Positions 32,153-41,348 of a DNA stretch of 57,373 nucleotides are shown one piece after another. A model generated the notes under the pieces. That model ran no database searches. It had not been told where the DNA came from and worked only from the letters and a program-made list of their open reading frames with translations. The stretch comes from an uncultured Pelagibacteraceae bacterium (GTDB taxonomy: Bacteria; Pseudomonadota; Alphaproteobacteria; Pelagibacterales; Pelagibacteraceae), in NCBI GenBank assembly GCA_902596045.1, contig CACJSJ010000006.1, positions 1 to 57,373 of the forward strand, written 5' to 3'. How positions within the stretch are numbered: position 1 is the first letter of the stretch; each line of letters begins with the position of its first letter. The translations under genes were made by a program, and so were the position numbers.

Positions 32153-33094
32153 ATGTCTAATATTTTAATTATTAAACACGGATCATTAGGAGATATAGCC
32201 CAAGCAAGTGGTGCAATTCAAGATATATATGAAAATCATAAAAATGATCAAATTTATCTTTTAACAACAAAACCTTATTTAGATTTATTTAGGAAAAATC
32301 CATTTATTCATGAAGTAATTTTGGACAAAAGATTACCCAGATTTAACTTAATTTATTTATATTTTTTGATGAGAGAACTAAAGAAATATAAGTTTTCAAA
32401 AGTTTTTGATCTTCAAAATTCATCAAGAACTAATTTTTATAAAAATATTCTTTTTCCTAAAGCAAATAAAGAAGTTTGGTCTAGCTCTACTACAACTTTA
32501 CCTAATGTTTTAAATAAAAAAGAATTTGATAAACACTCTGTTTTAGATAGATTTAATCATCAACTTCAAACCTCAAAAATACAAACATCAAATACATTAA
32601 ATCCAAATTTTAATTGGGCGTCTACTGATATCAGTGAAATTAAAAGCCAATATAATTTAAATAAATATATTTTATTATTTCCATTTTGCTCACCTCATTT
32701 ATCAATTAAGAAATGGCCTTACTTTAATGATTTATCAAAACTAATTTTAAATAAGTTTAATGATGAATTTAAAATAGTTACTGCACCAGGGCCCTTAGAA
32801 ATCAATGAAGCAAAAAATATTAATTCACTTGTACTTCTTGATAATGGAAAAGCTCTAGATATTTTTCAATTAACTGCCCTCATAAAAGAAAGCTCTTTTA
32901 TTATAGCAAATGATACTGGTCCAGCACATATAGCTGCTCACGTAGGAGCTAAAGGTTTAACTTTATTTGGTCAACATACAACTGCATTTAAAGTAAGTAT
33001 AGAAAGAGAAAATTTTAAGGCAATTCAAGTTAATGATTTAAAAAATTTAAGCCCAGAAAAAGTTTTTGAGAGAGTTATTGAAAATTTAAGTTAA
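32153..33094 (+). CDS. Family 9 glycosyltransferase (heptosyltransferase-like)
   Basis: 313 aa, GT9/WaaF-RfaF type. N-terminal ILIIKHGSLGDIAQASGAIQ carries the G-D-x-x-x-x acceptor motif of the family. The C-terminal donor half has LFPFCSPHLSIKKWP and FIIANDTGPAHIAAHVGAKGLTLFG, the ADP-heptose-type binding signature. It would transfer a heptose or similar sugar in lipopolysaccharide core assembly on the cytoplasmic face. It overlaps the convergent GT4 gene by 9 bp. Confidence 0.85.
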   Translation: MSNILIIKHGSLGDIAQASGAIQDIYENHKNDQIYLLTTKPYLDLFRKNPFIHEVILDKRLPRFNLIYLYFLMRELKKYKFSKVFDLQNSSRTNFYKNILFPKANKEVWSSSTTTLPNVLNKKEFDKHSVLDRFNHQLQTSKIQTSNTLNPNFNWASTDISEIKSQYNLNKYILLFPFCSPHLSIKKWPYFNDLSKLILNKFNDEFKIVTAPGPLEINEAKNINSLVLLDNGKALDIFQLTALIKESSFIIANDTGPAHIAAHVGAKGLTLFGQHTTAFKVSIERENFKAIQVNDLKNLSPEKVFERVIENLS

Positions 33095-34168
33095 TATTTT
33101 TTTATAATTTTCTATAATATTTGACCAAAGAAATTTATCAGAATTTAATTTTGCATTTTTACCAAATTCTATGAATTTTTTATTTTCTAACATTAAGTTT
33201 AATGATGAATATATTTCATCTAAATTATTTCCATCACAAATTAAACCTGCTTTATCATGATCAATTGCATCTGCAGCACCACCATCTTTTCCACCAATTG
33301 AGGGAATGCCATATTGCGCAGCTTCCACATAAGCTATCCCAAATCCTTCTACTGATGTTTTGTATTTAATAGAAGGCATAACAAATATATTAGATTTAGA
33401 AATCAATGCATTTTTTAAATTTTCAGAAATATCTTTAAAAAACATAACTTGAGCTTCAAGACCAAGTTCTTTAACTAATTTTTTAATATTTTCTTCCTCA
33501 GTTCCATAACCAATACAAATGTAAACAATATCTGGATATATTTGTTTTAAATTTCTGATAGCCATAATTACTTTTTCATGATTTTTTCTTTTATCAAATC
33601 TTGAAACAGTAATTAATCTCGGTGTTTTAATCTTTAATAAACTTTCGACCTTATTAATTGATTTTTTATCTAGATCTTTAACAGGATCAATACCTGGATT
33701 AATGATAGTAATCTTTTCTTCATTTACACCAATTTCAATTGCTAAATTTTTTGTGTATTGTGAATTGGCAATTACCTTTTCTACATTGTTCAAAACTTTC
33801 AAAATACGATTATTTAATCTACTACCTTTTGGATGGTTAATTTCTTTTCCATGAATTAAGCAATATTTTTTTCTGTCTGTTTTAAGAAGCTCTAAACTTT
33901 TCCAATGATCTCCAATAATACCATTAATTTTATTTTCTTTAGACACTTCATCAATTAACTGTGCTTTTCTTATTTTTCTTAAAAATTTAAAACCCCCAAC
34001 TCTTTCAATTGAAAAATTTACTTTTTCATCAAATTCTTTATGATTTTCTTGATAATCTGCAAAAACTTTAATCAAAAAGTTTTTTGACATTTCTCTGGCT
34101 AAACCCCACATCAAACTTTGCATACCTCCTAATTCTGGTGGAAAAGCTCTTGTTACAATCAAATACAT
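33086..34168 (-). CDS. Family 4 glycosyltransferase
   Basis: 360 aa, GT-B fold. The N-terminal YLIVTRAFPPELGGMQSLMWGLA is the Gly-rich acceptor-side loop. The C-terminal half has VSRFDKRKNHEKVI and the donor-binding EGFGIAYVEAAQYGIPSIGGKDGGAADAI (E-x7-E motif). The acceptor is probably a lipopolysaccharide or other envelope glycan, given the GT9 neighbour. It is coupled to the upstream redoxin gene by a 1-bp TAATG overlap. Confidence 0.85.
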   Translation of the reverse strand: MYLIVTRAFPPELGGMQSLMWGLAREMSKNFLIKVFADYQENHKEFDEKVNFSIERVGGFKFLRKIRKAQLIDEVSKENKINGIIGDHWKSLELLKTDRKKYCLIHGKEINHPKGSRLNNRILKVLNNVEKVIANSQYTKNLAIEIGVNEEKITIINPGIDPVKDLDKKSINKVESLLKIKTPRLITVSRFDKRKNHEKVIMAIRNLKQIYPDIVYICIGYGTEEENIKKLVKELGLEAQVMFFKDISENLKNALISKSNIFVMPSIKYKTSVEGFGIAYVEAAQYGIPSIGGKDGGAADAIDHDKAGLICDGNNLDEIYSSLNLMLENKKFIEFGKNAKLNSDKFLWSNIIENYKKILT

Positions 34169-34722
34169 TAATTATATTTCCATTTAATGCTACAGCCAGC
34201 ACTTGGGGTCTGACCTTTTGGTCCATTATTAGTTTCAGCAATCTGTACCATAGCTTTAAATAAATCACTTTTACCATTTCTAACAGGCATAAGTTTTTTT
34301 AGTTCTCTTGACCGTCCTCTGTATTGAAGTTCTAAATTTTTATTGTACCCAAAGAAATCTGGAGTGCAAACTGCATCATAAGCTTTTGCAATTTCCTGTG
34401 TTTCATCAATTAAATAAGGAAAGTTAAATTTATTTTTTTTTGCAAACTCAATCATGTTTTCAAAAGAGTCCTCAGGATAATTAACAGTATCATTTGAAGA
34501 AATGGCAATAGAATTTATACCTATTTTTTTAAACTCATTACAGTCCTCAACAATATCTTTGGTTATTGCTTTTACATATGGGCAGTGATTACAAATAAAC
34601 ATTATTAATGTTCCATTTTTACCTCTAACTTGATCTAATGAAACAAAATTACCTTCAGTAGATTTAAGTTTAAATGGAATAGCTTTTTTGCCAAAATCAC
34701 ATATTGGAGTTTGTAGCAGCAT
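34168..34722 (-). CDS. Thioredoxin-fold protein (AhpC/TSA-redoxin type)
   Basis: 184 aa. The thioredoxin-like fold has the active site ICNHCPYVKAI (Cys-x2-Cys at about 44-47), followed by ISSNDTVNYPEDSFENM, PYLIDETQEIAKAYDAVCTPDFFGYN and a conserved cis-Pro region. No signal peptide, so probably a cytoplasmic thiol oxidoreductase. It is co-transcribed with the GT4 gene. The substrate is unknown. Confidence 0.82.
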   Translation of the reverse strand: MLLQTPICDFGKKAIPFKLKSTEGNFVSLDQVRGKNGTLIMFICNHCPYVKAITKDIVEDCNEFKKIGINSIAISSNDTVNYPEDSFENMIEFAKKNKFNFPYLIDETQEIAKAYDAVCTPDFFGYNKNLELQYRGRSRELKKLMPVRNGKSDLFKAMVQIAETNNGPKGQTPSAGCSIKWKYN

Positions 34723-34742
34723 ATTGTAATAATATATAAGTT

Positions 34743-35255
34743 ATGTTTTATGATTTAAAAGATAAAAAACCAAAAAACTCTGGTGAAAATTGGGTTGCGC
34801 CCAATGCAACTATAATAGGTGATGTTACTTTAGAAAAGAATTCAAGTATTTGGTTCAACGCTGTTTTAAGGGGTGACATAGAAAACATTCACATAGGGGA
34901 AGGATCTAATGTCCAAGATGGAAGTGTTTTACATACAGATCCAGGTTGCCCTTTAAAAGTTGGCAAAGACGTAACAGTTGGGCATTTAGTTATGCTTCAT
35001 GGATGTACAATCGGAGACAATAGCTTAATTGGAATTGGAGCTGTTATTCTTAATAAAGCTAAAATTGGAAAAAATTGTATTATTGGCGCTAAAGCTTTAA
35101 TTACAGAAAATAAAGTTATACCAGACAATTCGTTAGTAGTTGGCTCACCAGGAAAAGTTGTAAGAGAGGTTACAGAAGAAGAAAAAAAAGCAGTTTGGGA
35201 AAATACTAAACATTATCAAGATAACTGGAAAAAGTACTCTAAATCAATTTTTTAA
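34743..35255 (+). CDS. Gamma-carbonic-anhydrase-like hexapeptide protein (PaaY/YrdA family)
   Basis: 170 aa left-handed beta-helix. Repeated hexapeptides run from APNATIIGDVTLEKNSSIW to about residue 125. The zinc-ligand histidines are in DGSVLHTD, TVGHLVMLHGC, in the H...H-x4-H spacing of gamma-carbonic anhydrases. The C-terminal helix (KKAVWENTKHYQDNWKKY) is typical. Activity could be carbonic anhydrase or a thioesterase-like role as for PaaY. It is divergent (20 bp) from the redoxin gene. Confidence 0.88.
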   Translation: MFYDLKDKKPKNSGENWVAPNATIIGDVTLEKNSSIWFNAVLRGDIENIHIGEGSNVQDGSVLHTDPGCPLKVGKDVTVGHLVMLHGCTIGDNSLIGIGAVILNKAKIGKNCIIGAKALITENKVIPDNSLVVGSPGKVVREVTEEEKKAVWENTKHYQDNWKKYSKSIF

Positions 35256-35264
35256 AATTTTTAA

Positions 35265-36077
35265 ATGACAGTAACCAAAAATCTAACTTCAATTGCCGAA
35301 ATTTATAAAACAGATAAGTTAGAACATGGTTACACAGCAGTTTATGAAAAATATTTTGAAAACATAAGAGATCAAAAATTACAAATTCTAGAAATAGGTA
35401 TAGCAGATGGAAAATCTTTATTAATGTGGTCAGATTATTTTAAAAATTCCACTATTATTGGTATCGATATTCATAAAATAGATATTAAAGAAAAAAAACT
35501 TGATAGAAACAACATTAAGGTTCACCAAGGATCTCAAAGTGATGATAAATGTATTAATAAATTAATTAGTCAATACGGGAATTTTGATATTATTATTGAT
35601 GATGGGAGCCATTTAAAAAAAGATGTTATCAAAAGTTTTCATTTGCTCTTTCCTTATTTAAATAATGATGGCCTATATGTAGTAGAAGATATGCAAACGA
35701 GTTATAATCATTTTTTTGGAGGCAATCCTTTTGATTTGAAATATTCAAATTCACATATGAATTTTTTTAAACATTTGACTGATAGATTGAATTATCAAGA
35801 AATTGCTAACCCTTTTTACACTTCTAATAAATATGATGCAAAAATAACTAACGTTTCTTTTTATCATAATCTAGTTTTTGTGAGAAAAGGAGTTAATGAC
35901 AAAATTAGCAAGGAAGTATTAAAACATTCGTATGAAAATATGAAGTTTAATGAAAAGTCATCAAGAACTGGTAATTTTTTTAAATATTATATTAAATATA
36001 AAATTATTTATAAAACCTATACTTTTGTTTTTATGATATTTAATTTAATAAAAAGATTGTTACTTTTAAGGTTTTAA
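35265..36077 (+). CDS. SAM-dependent methyltransferase (macrocin O-methyltransferase-like)
   Basis: 270 aa. TDKLEHGYTAVYEKYFENI and ILEIGIADGKSLLMWSDYF (SAM motif I), then GIDIHKID, DIIIDDGSH and LYVVEDMQTSY, follow the MycE/TylE-type sugar O-methyltransferases, in which the D-D-x-S-H segment helps bind metal. The C-terminus (about 245-270) is a hydrophobic/basic helix that could touch the membrane. The likely target is a sugar hydroxyl in a surface glycan. It lies 9 bp after the hexapeptide gene and overlaps the convergent next gene by 4 bp. Confidence 0.75.
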   Translation: MTVTKNLTSIAEIYKTDKLEHGYTAVYEKYFENIRDQKLQILEIGIADGKSLLMWSDYFKNSTIIGIDIHKIDIKEKKLDRNNIKVHQGSQSDDKCINKLISQYGNFDIIIDDGSHLKKDVIKSFHLLFPYLNNDGLYVVEDMQTSYNHFFGGNPFDLKYSNSHMNFFKHLTDRLNYQEIANPFYTSNKYDAKITNVSFYHNLVFVRKGVNDKISKEVLKHSYENMKFNEKSSRTGNFFKYYIKYKIIYKTYTFVFMIFNLIKRLLLLRF

Positions 36078-36673
36078 GGAACCAACCAAGCATTTTTATT
36101 AGCTTCTAAATCAAACTTTGCTCTTCGATGTCCTTTAGCAGCAAGGTATAGCCACTCAATAGATTTAATTTTACACTTTATAACTGTAAAGTTTTTATAA
36201 CCTTCCTCACTTTGTTCCATAGTGTAATCAAAATCTTCTAGTTTAGATATCATACCAGAAGTTGGATTTTCTGAAGCAGTTCCTGGAGGGCTATCAGTTA
36301 AATAACAACGTCTGCTTATGTGTTGAGTTTTTTTCCAAGACTCTTCAGTTGTGGAATTTTGATTATTAACTTCACATTTTACTTTTACTCTTAATTGTAT
36401 TTTTTCTTCTTTATCGTAGAAAACTAGGGAAGCATTCTTATTTTTTTTAAGAATATCTACCTTAGGTGATCTTAAATCTGTGTGAAATTGTAAAAAATTA
36501 TTTACTTTGTCTGATTTTCTTAAAACAACAATTCTGCCGTCTACTTCGTCTTGGTGAGCACATATGAAAACAGGAATTCTAAATGGTGAACCTCTATTAG
36601 TCACAGCATCATCTAGCATTGACCAATACTTATTTTGAATTTCTTCTAAATTTTCATAGTATGCTGGTTGCAT
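36074..36673 (-). CDS. Pyridoxamine 5'-phosphate oxidase-like FMN protein
   Basis: 199 aa, split-barrel flavin family. RIVVLRKSDKVNNFLQFHTDLRSPKVDIL and NASLVFYDKEEKIQLRV correspond to the FMN-phosphate binding strands of PdxH-type proteins, and the C-terminal SIEWLYLAAKGHRRAKFDL matches the usual W-L-x-L-x2-x-x-H-R-R end. True PdxH enzymes are about 215 aa with a different C-terminal R-R-L-x-P motif, so this may be a PdxH relative with another substrate. It follows the dehydrogenase gene by 3 bp on the same strand. Confidence 0.8.
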   Translation of the reverse strand: MQPAYYENLEEIQNKYWSMLDDAVTNRGSPFRIPVFICAHQDEVDGRIVVLRKSDKVNNFLQFHTDLRSPKVDILKKNKNASLVFYDKEEKIQLRVKVKCEVNNQNSTTEESWKKTQHISRRCYLTDSPPGTASENPTSGMISKLEDFDYTMEQSEEGYKNFTVIKCKIKSIEWLYLAAKGHRRAKFDLEANKNAWLVP

Positions 36674-36676
36674 ACA

Positions 36677-37546
36677 TTACTTTCTAAATCTCTTAATTAG
36701 ACTTGAAGTGTCCCAACGATTACCGCCTAGACCTTGAACTTCTCCATAAAATTTATCTACAAGTTCTGTTACAGGTAACAATGAACCATTATTTTTTGCT
36801 TCATCCATTGCAATTTTTAAATCTTTTCTCATCCAATCAACCGCAAAACCAAAATCAAATTTATCATCAATCATTGTTTTATATCTATTTTCCATTTGCC
36901 ATGATTGAGCAGCACCTTTTGAAATAACTTCAATTACATCTTCCATATTTAATCCAGCTTTCATTCCAAAGTTTATTCCTTCTGATAATCCTTGAACTAA
37001 TCCTGCTATACAAATTTGATTAACCATTTTTGCAAGTTGACCACTTCCAGCGTTACCGAGTAATTTCATTTTTTTACTGTAACAATCAATTTTATCTTTA
37101 GCTTTATTAAAGTCAGCTTGTTCTCCTCCGATCATGACTGTTAGTGCCCCATTTTCTGCTCCAGCTTGTCCACCTGATACAGGCGCATCTAGAGAACCAA
37201 AACCATTTTTTTTTGCATACTCATGAATTTCTCTAGCAATAGTTGCTGATGCAGTAGTGTTATCAATATAAACTGAACCCTTTTTAATTGTTTTAAATAT
37301 TCCATTTTCACCAAATGTAACTTCTCTTAAGTCGTTATCATTACCAACACAGGTAAAAATATACTCAGCATCTTTTGCAGCTTCTGCTGGTGTTTCTGCC
37401 ATTTTACCTTTGTATTCGCTTATCCATTTTTCAGCTTTAGATTTAGTTCTGTTAAAAACAGTTACATTGTGTCCTGCTTTTGATATATATCCAGCCATTG
37501 GGTAGCCCATTACCCCAAGACCTATGAAAGCAACATTACAAGTCAT
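36677..37546 (-). CDS. Beta-hydroxyacid dehydrogenase (3-hydroxyisobutyrate/tartronate-semialdehyde type)
   Basis: 289 aa. The Rossmann motif is AFIGLGVMGYPMAGYISKAGH. The substrate-binding DAPVSGGQAGAENGALTVM is at about 121-139, and the catalytic Lys is in GSGQLAKMVNQI (about 173). This is the GlxR/MmsB/GLYR family, and the exact hydroxyacid is not clear from sequence. Its ATG lies only 11 bp from the divergent ATG of the MFS gene, leaving no separate promoter space. Confidence 0.85.
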   Translation of the reverse strand: MTCNVAFIGLGVMGYPMAGYISKAGHNVTVFNRTKSKAEKWISEYKGKMAETPAEAAKDAEYIFTCVGNDNDLREVTFGENGIFKTIKKGSVYIDNTTASATIAREIHEYAKKNGFGSLDAPVSGGQAGAENGALTVMIGGEQADFNKAKDKIDCYSKKMKLLGNAGSGQLAKMVNQICIAGLVQGLSEGINFGMKAGLNMEDVIEVISKGAAQSWQMENRYKTMIDDKFDFGFAVDWMRKDLKIAMDEAKNNGSLLPVTELVDKFYGEVQGLGGNRWDTSSLIKRFRK

Positions 37547-37557
37547 AAATTTTTTAT

Positions 37558-38766
37558 ATGTTTAAGAGTTTAAGTTTAAAAGTAATTATATTTGGATTTA
37601 TATTTACATTTTTTTCAAGTTTTGGACAGAGTTTTTTTTTAGGCCTGTTTAATTCTAGTATACGTGACGCACTTTCTATTACCCAGGGACAATTTGGATC
37701 AATTTATGCTTCAGCAACTTTACTAAGTAGTTTTCTTTTAATTTGGGTTGGCAAAAAGATAGATGATATCAATATTTTTAAATTTGCATTTTTTGTAACT
37801 TTACTTCTTTCTTTCTCATGTTTTTTCTTTTCAAAAATCTCATCAATTACATTTTTATTTATTGCCATATTTTTGATGAGATTTTCAGGTCAAGGGATGA
37901 TGTCTCATACAGCAACTACTACAATTTCTAGATATTTTACAAAATCTAGAGGAAAGGCTTTAAGTACAAGTTGGTTTGGTCTTTCAACAGCAGAATTCAT
38001 ACTACCAGTACTGATAGTATATTTATTGACTATTACTTCTTGGCAAAATATTTGGATCTCAATCTCAATATTAGTTTTAATATTTTTACCAATAATTTCT
38101 TTTATTTTAATCAAAAGTTTAAATTTTGATTCTAGGGAAGAAATAAATGAGAAAGATTTTAAAGAAAAAAATATTAAACAATGGAAAAGAATTGAAGTCT
38201 TAAAAGATTATAGATTTTATATAGTATGTTTAAATATGCTAGCAATGCCTTGGATTGCAACAGGAGTATTTGTTTACCAATCATTTATTACCGAGTCTAA
38301 GGGTTGGGGTACTTTTATAATTGCACAATCATTCATGGTATATTCAGTTTTATCTGTAATTACTTTATTGGCTTCAGGATTTTTAATCGATAAATTTACA
38401 AGTCGAAAATTATTAATTTTTATGAATATCCCATTATTATTTTCAGCCTTAGTTTTGATTTACTTTGATACTCCTATAACTGCATTTATATTTTTAGGTT
38501 TAATCGGTATATCCAATGGCCTTGCCAACGTTTTAGGGTCTTCTACTTGGGCAGAAATTTATGGAGTAAAATATATTGGGTCTATTAAAGCCTTAACGAC
38601 TGCTTTAATGGTATTTTCAACAGCTTTTGGTACTGCTTTATTTGGACTTTTAATTGATAAAGGGTATTCGATTGAGCAAATTGCTTTAGTTTCATTTATC
38701 TATATTTTCATGTCTATTATCCTTCTTTTACTTGTAAGAAAAAAGCTAAATCCAAAATATCTCTAA
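37558..38766 (+). CDS. Major facilitator superfamily transporter
   Basis: 402 aa with about twelve membrane helices and a central cytoplasmic loop (about 185-215, Lys/Glu-rich). The first helix starts within ten residues of the ATG, and WVGKKIDD after helix 2 resembles the MFS A-like motif. It has the overall pattern of oxalate/formate- or monocarboxylate-type MFS members. The substrate is not identifiable. The start codon is 11 bp from the divergent dehydrogenase start, so its transcript probably begins inside that gene or has almost no leader. Confidence 0.85.
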   Translation: MFKSLSLKVIIFGFIFTFFSSFGQSFFLGLFNSSIRDALSITQGQFGSIYASATLLSSFLLIWVGKKIDDINIFKFAFFVTLLLSFSCFFFSKISSITFLFIAIFLMRFSGQGMMSHTATTTISRYFTKSRGKALSTSWFGLSTAEFILPVLIVYLLTITSWQNIWISISILVLIFLPIISFILIKSLNFDSREEINEKDFKEKNIKQWKRIEVLKDYRFYIVCLNMLAMPWIATGVFVYQSFITESKGWGTFIIAQSFMVYSVLSVITLLASGFLIDKFTSRKLLIFMNIPLLFSALVLIYFDTPITAFIFLGLIGISNGLANVLGSSTWAEIYGVKYIGSIKALTTALMVFSTAFGTALFGLLIDKGYSIEQIALVSFIYIFMSIILLLLVRKKLNPKYL

Positions 38767-38809
38767 AAATTTCCTTGATTTTTTAAACTTCACTGTGTAG
38801 ACACTGCGC

Positions 38810-39346
38810 ATGGCAAGAGTAACTGTAGAAGATTGTGTTGATAAAGTTGATAGTCCGTACGAATTAGTTTTGGTAGCAAAAGAAAGAGCAACCCAACTAA
38901 ATTCAGGTATAGAGCCTACATTAGATAGAGATAATGATAAAAATACAGTTATTGCCTTAAGAGAAATTGCTGAAGATAATATTAAAGTCCCAGATTTAAC
39001 TGAAAGCGCAGTTTACAAATTAAGAAAACATGTTGAACAAGTTGATGATGGAACTGAAGAGGATGAAGAGGTGGGAGATGATTTCGAAAGCTTATATAAA
39101 GGTGAAATTTCAAAAAGCGGAGTACCTATTTTACCTTCCAAAAGAGCAAGAAAAGCACCTGAAAAAATTCAAGTTTCAAAAGAAGATTTAGCTGAACTAT
39201 CTCAATCAAGTCAACCAGATGTTGACAATTTAACTTCAGAAGAAAATGAAACGGAGCAAGGCGATGTTTCACTAGAAGAAGTTTCTGAAAGCGAAAATCA
39301 ACAATCAGAAGTCAATACTGAAGATTCAGACACTTCAAACTCATAA
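38810..39346 (+). CDS. rpoZ: RNA polymerase omega subunit with long acidic tail
   Basis: 178 aa. Residues 1-75 are a standard omega: [29 protein letters not shown], then [11 protein letters not shown]. The usual protein is 70-130 aa. Here about 95 further residues form a low-complexity tail dense in Glu, Asp, Ser and Gln, almost certainly disordered, with one basic patch ([13 protein letters not shown], about 107-119). Omega helps assemble the beta' subunit. It is followed by dusA after 22 bp. Confidence 0.92.
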   Translation: MARVTVEDCVDKVDSPYELVLVAKERATQLNSGIEPTLDRDNDKNTVIALREIAEDNIKVPDLTESAVYKLRKHVEQVDDGTEEDEEVGDDFESLYKGEISKSGVPILPSKRARKAPEKIQVSKEDLAELSQSSQPDVDNLTSEENETEQGDVSLEEVSESENQQSEVNTEDSDTSNS

Positions 39347-39368
39347 TAAAATAATATAAAGTCAAATC

Positions 39369-40361
39369 ATGAATAGGAAAGTATCAGTTGCTCCTATGAT
39401 GGATTGCACAGATAGACATGAAAGATATTTTTTAAGATTAATTTCCAAAAATACTCTTCTTTACACTGAGATGATTGTAGATGAAGCAATTAGCAGAGGT
39501 AATAAGAAAAAATTACTCGAATTTAATATTAATGAAAAACCAGTATCACTCCAGTTAGGGGGATCCTCTCCTAAACTTTTAGCAGAAGCATCAAAAATTG
39601 GTGAAGATTTTGGATATGATGAAATAAATTTAAATTTAGGTTGTCCAAGTAAAAAAGTAGAAAAGAATAAATTTGGAGCCTGTTTAATGAAAGAACCAAA
39701 TTTAGTTGGAGATTGTTTAAGTAAGATGCAATCAGTTACAAAATTGCCAGTGACTATCAAAACAAGAATAGGATATGATGATGTTGAAGATTATGAAAAT
39801 CTTTTTAATTTTATTTCAAAACTTAAAACCACAGGAATAAAAACATTTATTATTCATGCAAGAAAAGCAATGTTAGGAAAATTTACACCTAAACAAAACT
39901 TGAATATCCCACCTTTGAAATATGAATATGTATACAAATTAAAAAAAGATTTTCCTAATGATGAAATAATTTTAAACGGAGGAATAACTTCAGTGGAACA
40001 AATTAAACCACATCTTAAAAAAACTGATGGAGTGATGATCGGTAGAGCTGCTTATCATACACCATATATTTTAGCTGATATTGAAAAAGAAGTATTTAAT
40101 AATAAAAACATACCAAGTAGACAAGATGTAATTGAACAATTGATTCCATATATTAAAGATGAAATTAAAAAAGGTACTAGATTAAATCAAATCATGAGAC
40201 ATACACTTGGCTTATTTCACGGACAAACAGGGGCAAGTTATTGGAAAAGGTACTTGAGTGAAAACATGTGTGTTCGAGACGCAGATGTAAAAAAAATTGA
40301 TCACATTATGGATAAGATTAAGTACAATAATGTTGATACAAGCGTAGGGCAGTCTGCTTAA
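39369..40361 (+). CDS. dusA: tRNA-dihydrouridine synthase A
   Basis: 330 aa, FMN TIM-barrel. VSVAPMMDCTDRHERYFLRLISK is the DusA start. The catalytic Cys lies in LNLGCPSKKVEKNKFGACLM, with IHARKAMLGKF, and ILNGGITS plus DGVMIGRAAYHTPY bind the flavin phosphate. It reduces uridines in the D-loop of tRNAs. It is probably co-transcribed with rpoZ upstream. The TauE-like reading frame starts very close to, or inside, its 3' end. Confidence 0.95.
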   Translation: MNRKVSVAPMMDCTDRHERYFLRLISKNTLLYTEMIVDEAISRGNKKKLLEFNINEKPVSLQLGGSSPKLLAEASKIGEDFGYDEINLNLGCPSKKVEKNKFGACLMKEPNLVGDCLSKMQSVTKLPVTIKTRIGYDDVEDYENLFNFISKLKTTGIKTFIIHARKAMLGKFTPKQNLNIPPLKYEYVYKLKKDFPNDEIILNGGITSVEQIKPHLKKTDGVMIGRAAYHTPYILADIEKEVFNNKNIPSRQDVIEQLIPYIKDEIKKGTRLNQIMRHTLGLFHGQTGASYWKRYLSENMCVRDADVKKIDHIMDKIKYNNVDTSVGQSA

Positions 40362-40398
40362 TTCAATTTTATCAAGTGAGTATATCTACATCATCCTA

Positions 40399-41187
40399 TT
40401 GATGGTTTTAACTGCATTTCCGGTTGGTTTTGTTGCTGGTTTATTTGGTATTGGTGGAGGTTTAATTACAGTTCCTTTTCTTTATTATATTTTTGGATTG
40501 TTAAATGTTGACCCTCAGTATTTAATGCATTTAGCTGTTGGAACTTCATTTGCAATAATTATTCCAACATCAATGGTATCAGTTTTAACTCATCACAAAT
40601 ATAAGTCTGTGGATTTTCAAATTGTGAAAAATTATGGTGTTTACGTTATTTTGGGTGTTATAATTGGAACAATATTTGCTGCTTCATTAAAAACAAAATC
40701 ATTAGTACTTTTCTTTTCTATAATTATTTTATTCCTTGGAATTTATTTACTTTTATTAAAAGAAAGAGAACAAAATATTATAATCAACATGAAGCTCTAT
40801 TTAAAAGTAATCTTAGGTTTATTAGTAGGATTTATTTCAGCTCCGATGGGTATAGGTGGTGCAATAATGAATGTTCCTATATTAAAATTTTTTGGATATT
40901 CAATAAATAAAGCTATAGGAAGTGCTGCAGCAATAGGTTTTTTAATAGCTTTATTTGGAGCATCAGGTTTCTTGATAACAGGAAATTATTTAAAAACTGA
41001 ATTACCTTTAAGTATTGGTTTTTTAAACATCCCAGCTTTTTTAATTTTTATTCCAATAACAACTTTCATGGCAAGAATTGGTGCTAAAACAGTTCATAAA
41101 ATTGATAAAAATAAAATTAGTAAATTTTTTGGAATTTTTTTATTAATAATTGCTACAAAGTTTTTATTAGAATATTTAAAATTGTAG
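40399..41187 (+). CDS. TauE/SafE family sulfite/anion exporter
   Basis: 262 aa from TTG 40399; an ATG follows directly at 40402. There are about eight membrane helices and the two TauE repeats, with GFVAGLFGIGGGLITVPFL near the N-terminus and GFISAPMGIGGAIMNVPIL at about 145. The codons upstream of the TTG continue a hydrophobic stretch (EYIYIIL) back to a stop at 40345. The true start may therefore be earlier, at a rare codon overlapping dusA. Family members export sulfite, sulfoacetate or other anions. A link with taurine sulfur is tempting but the tau genes are far away. Confidence 0.82.
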   Translation: MMVLTAFPVGFVAGLFGIGGGLITVPFLYYIFGLLNVDPQYLMHLAVGTSFAIIIPTSMVSVLTHHKYKSVDFQIVKNYGVYVILGVIIGTIFAASLKTKSLVLFFSIIILFLGIYLLLLKEREQNIIINMKLYLKVILGLLVGFISAPMGIGGAIMNVPILKFFGYSINKAIGSAAAIGFLIALFGASGFLITGNYLKTELPLSIGFLNIPAFLIFIPITTFMARIGAKTVHKIDKNKISKFFGIFLLIIATKFLLEYLKL

Positions 41188-41284
41188 TAAATTTTTATTT
41201 AATAAATACATATAAAGATAAAGAAATTTCACGTAAAAATTGTAATTTAAAAAATACACTAAGCTTTTTTAATACTTTAAGCAT

Positions 41285-41320
41285 TTGACAAACTCGATTT
41301 AAACACATCTTATCTATAAT
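41285..41320 (+). promoter_or_regulatory. Promoter of the charged coiled-coil gene
   Basis: A perfect -35 TTGACA (41285-41290), a 17-nt spacer and TCTTAT (41308-41313). A perfect TATAAT follows at 41315-41320 but at 24-nt spacing. The hexamer pair and spacer length are the same as in the HTH regulator promoter at 12428-12456. Confidence 0.55.
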
Positions 41321-41348
41321 TAACATATTAAATTTGTTAATTTTTATT

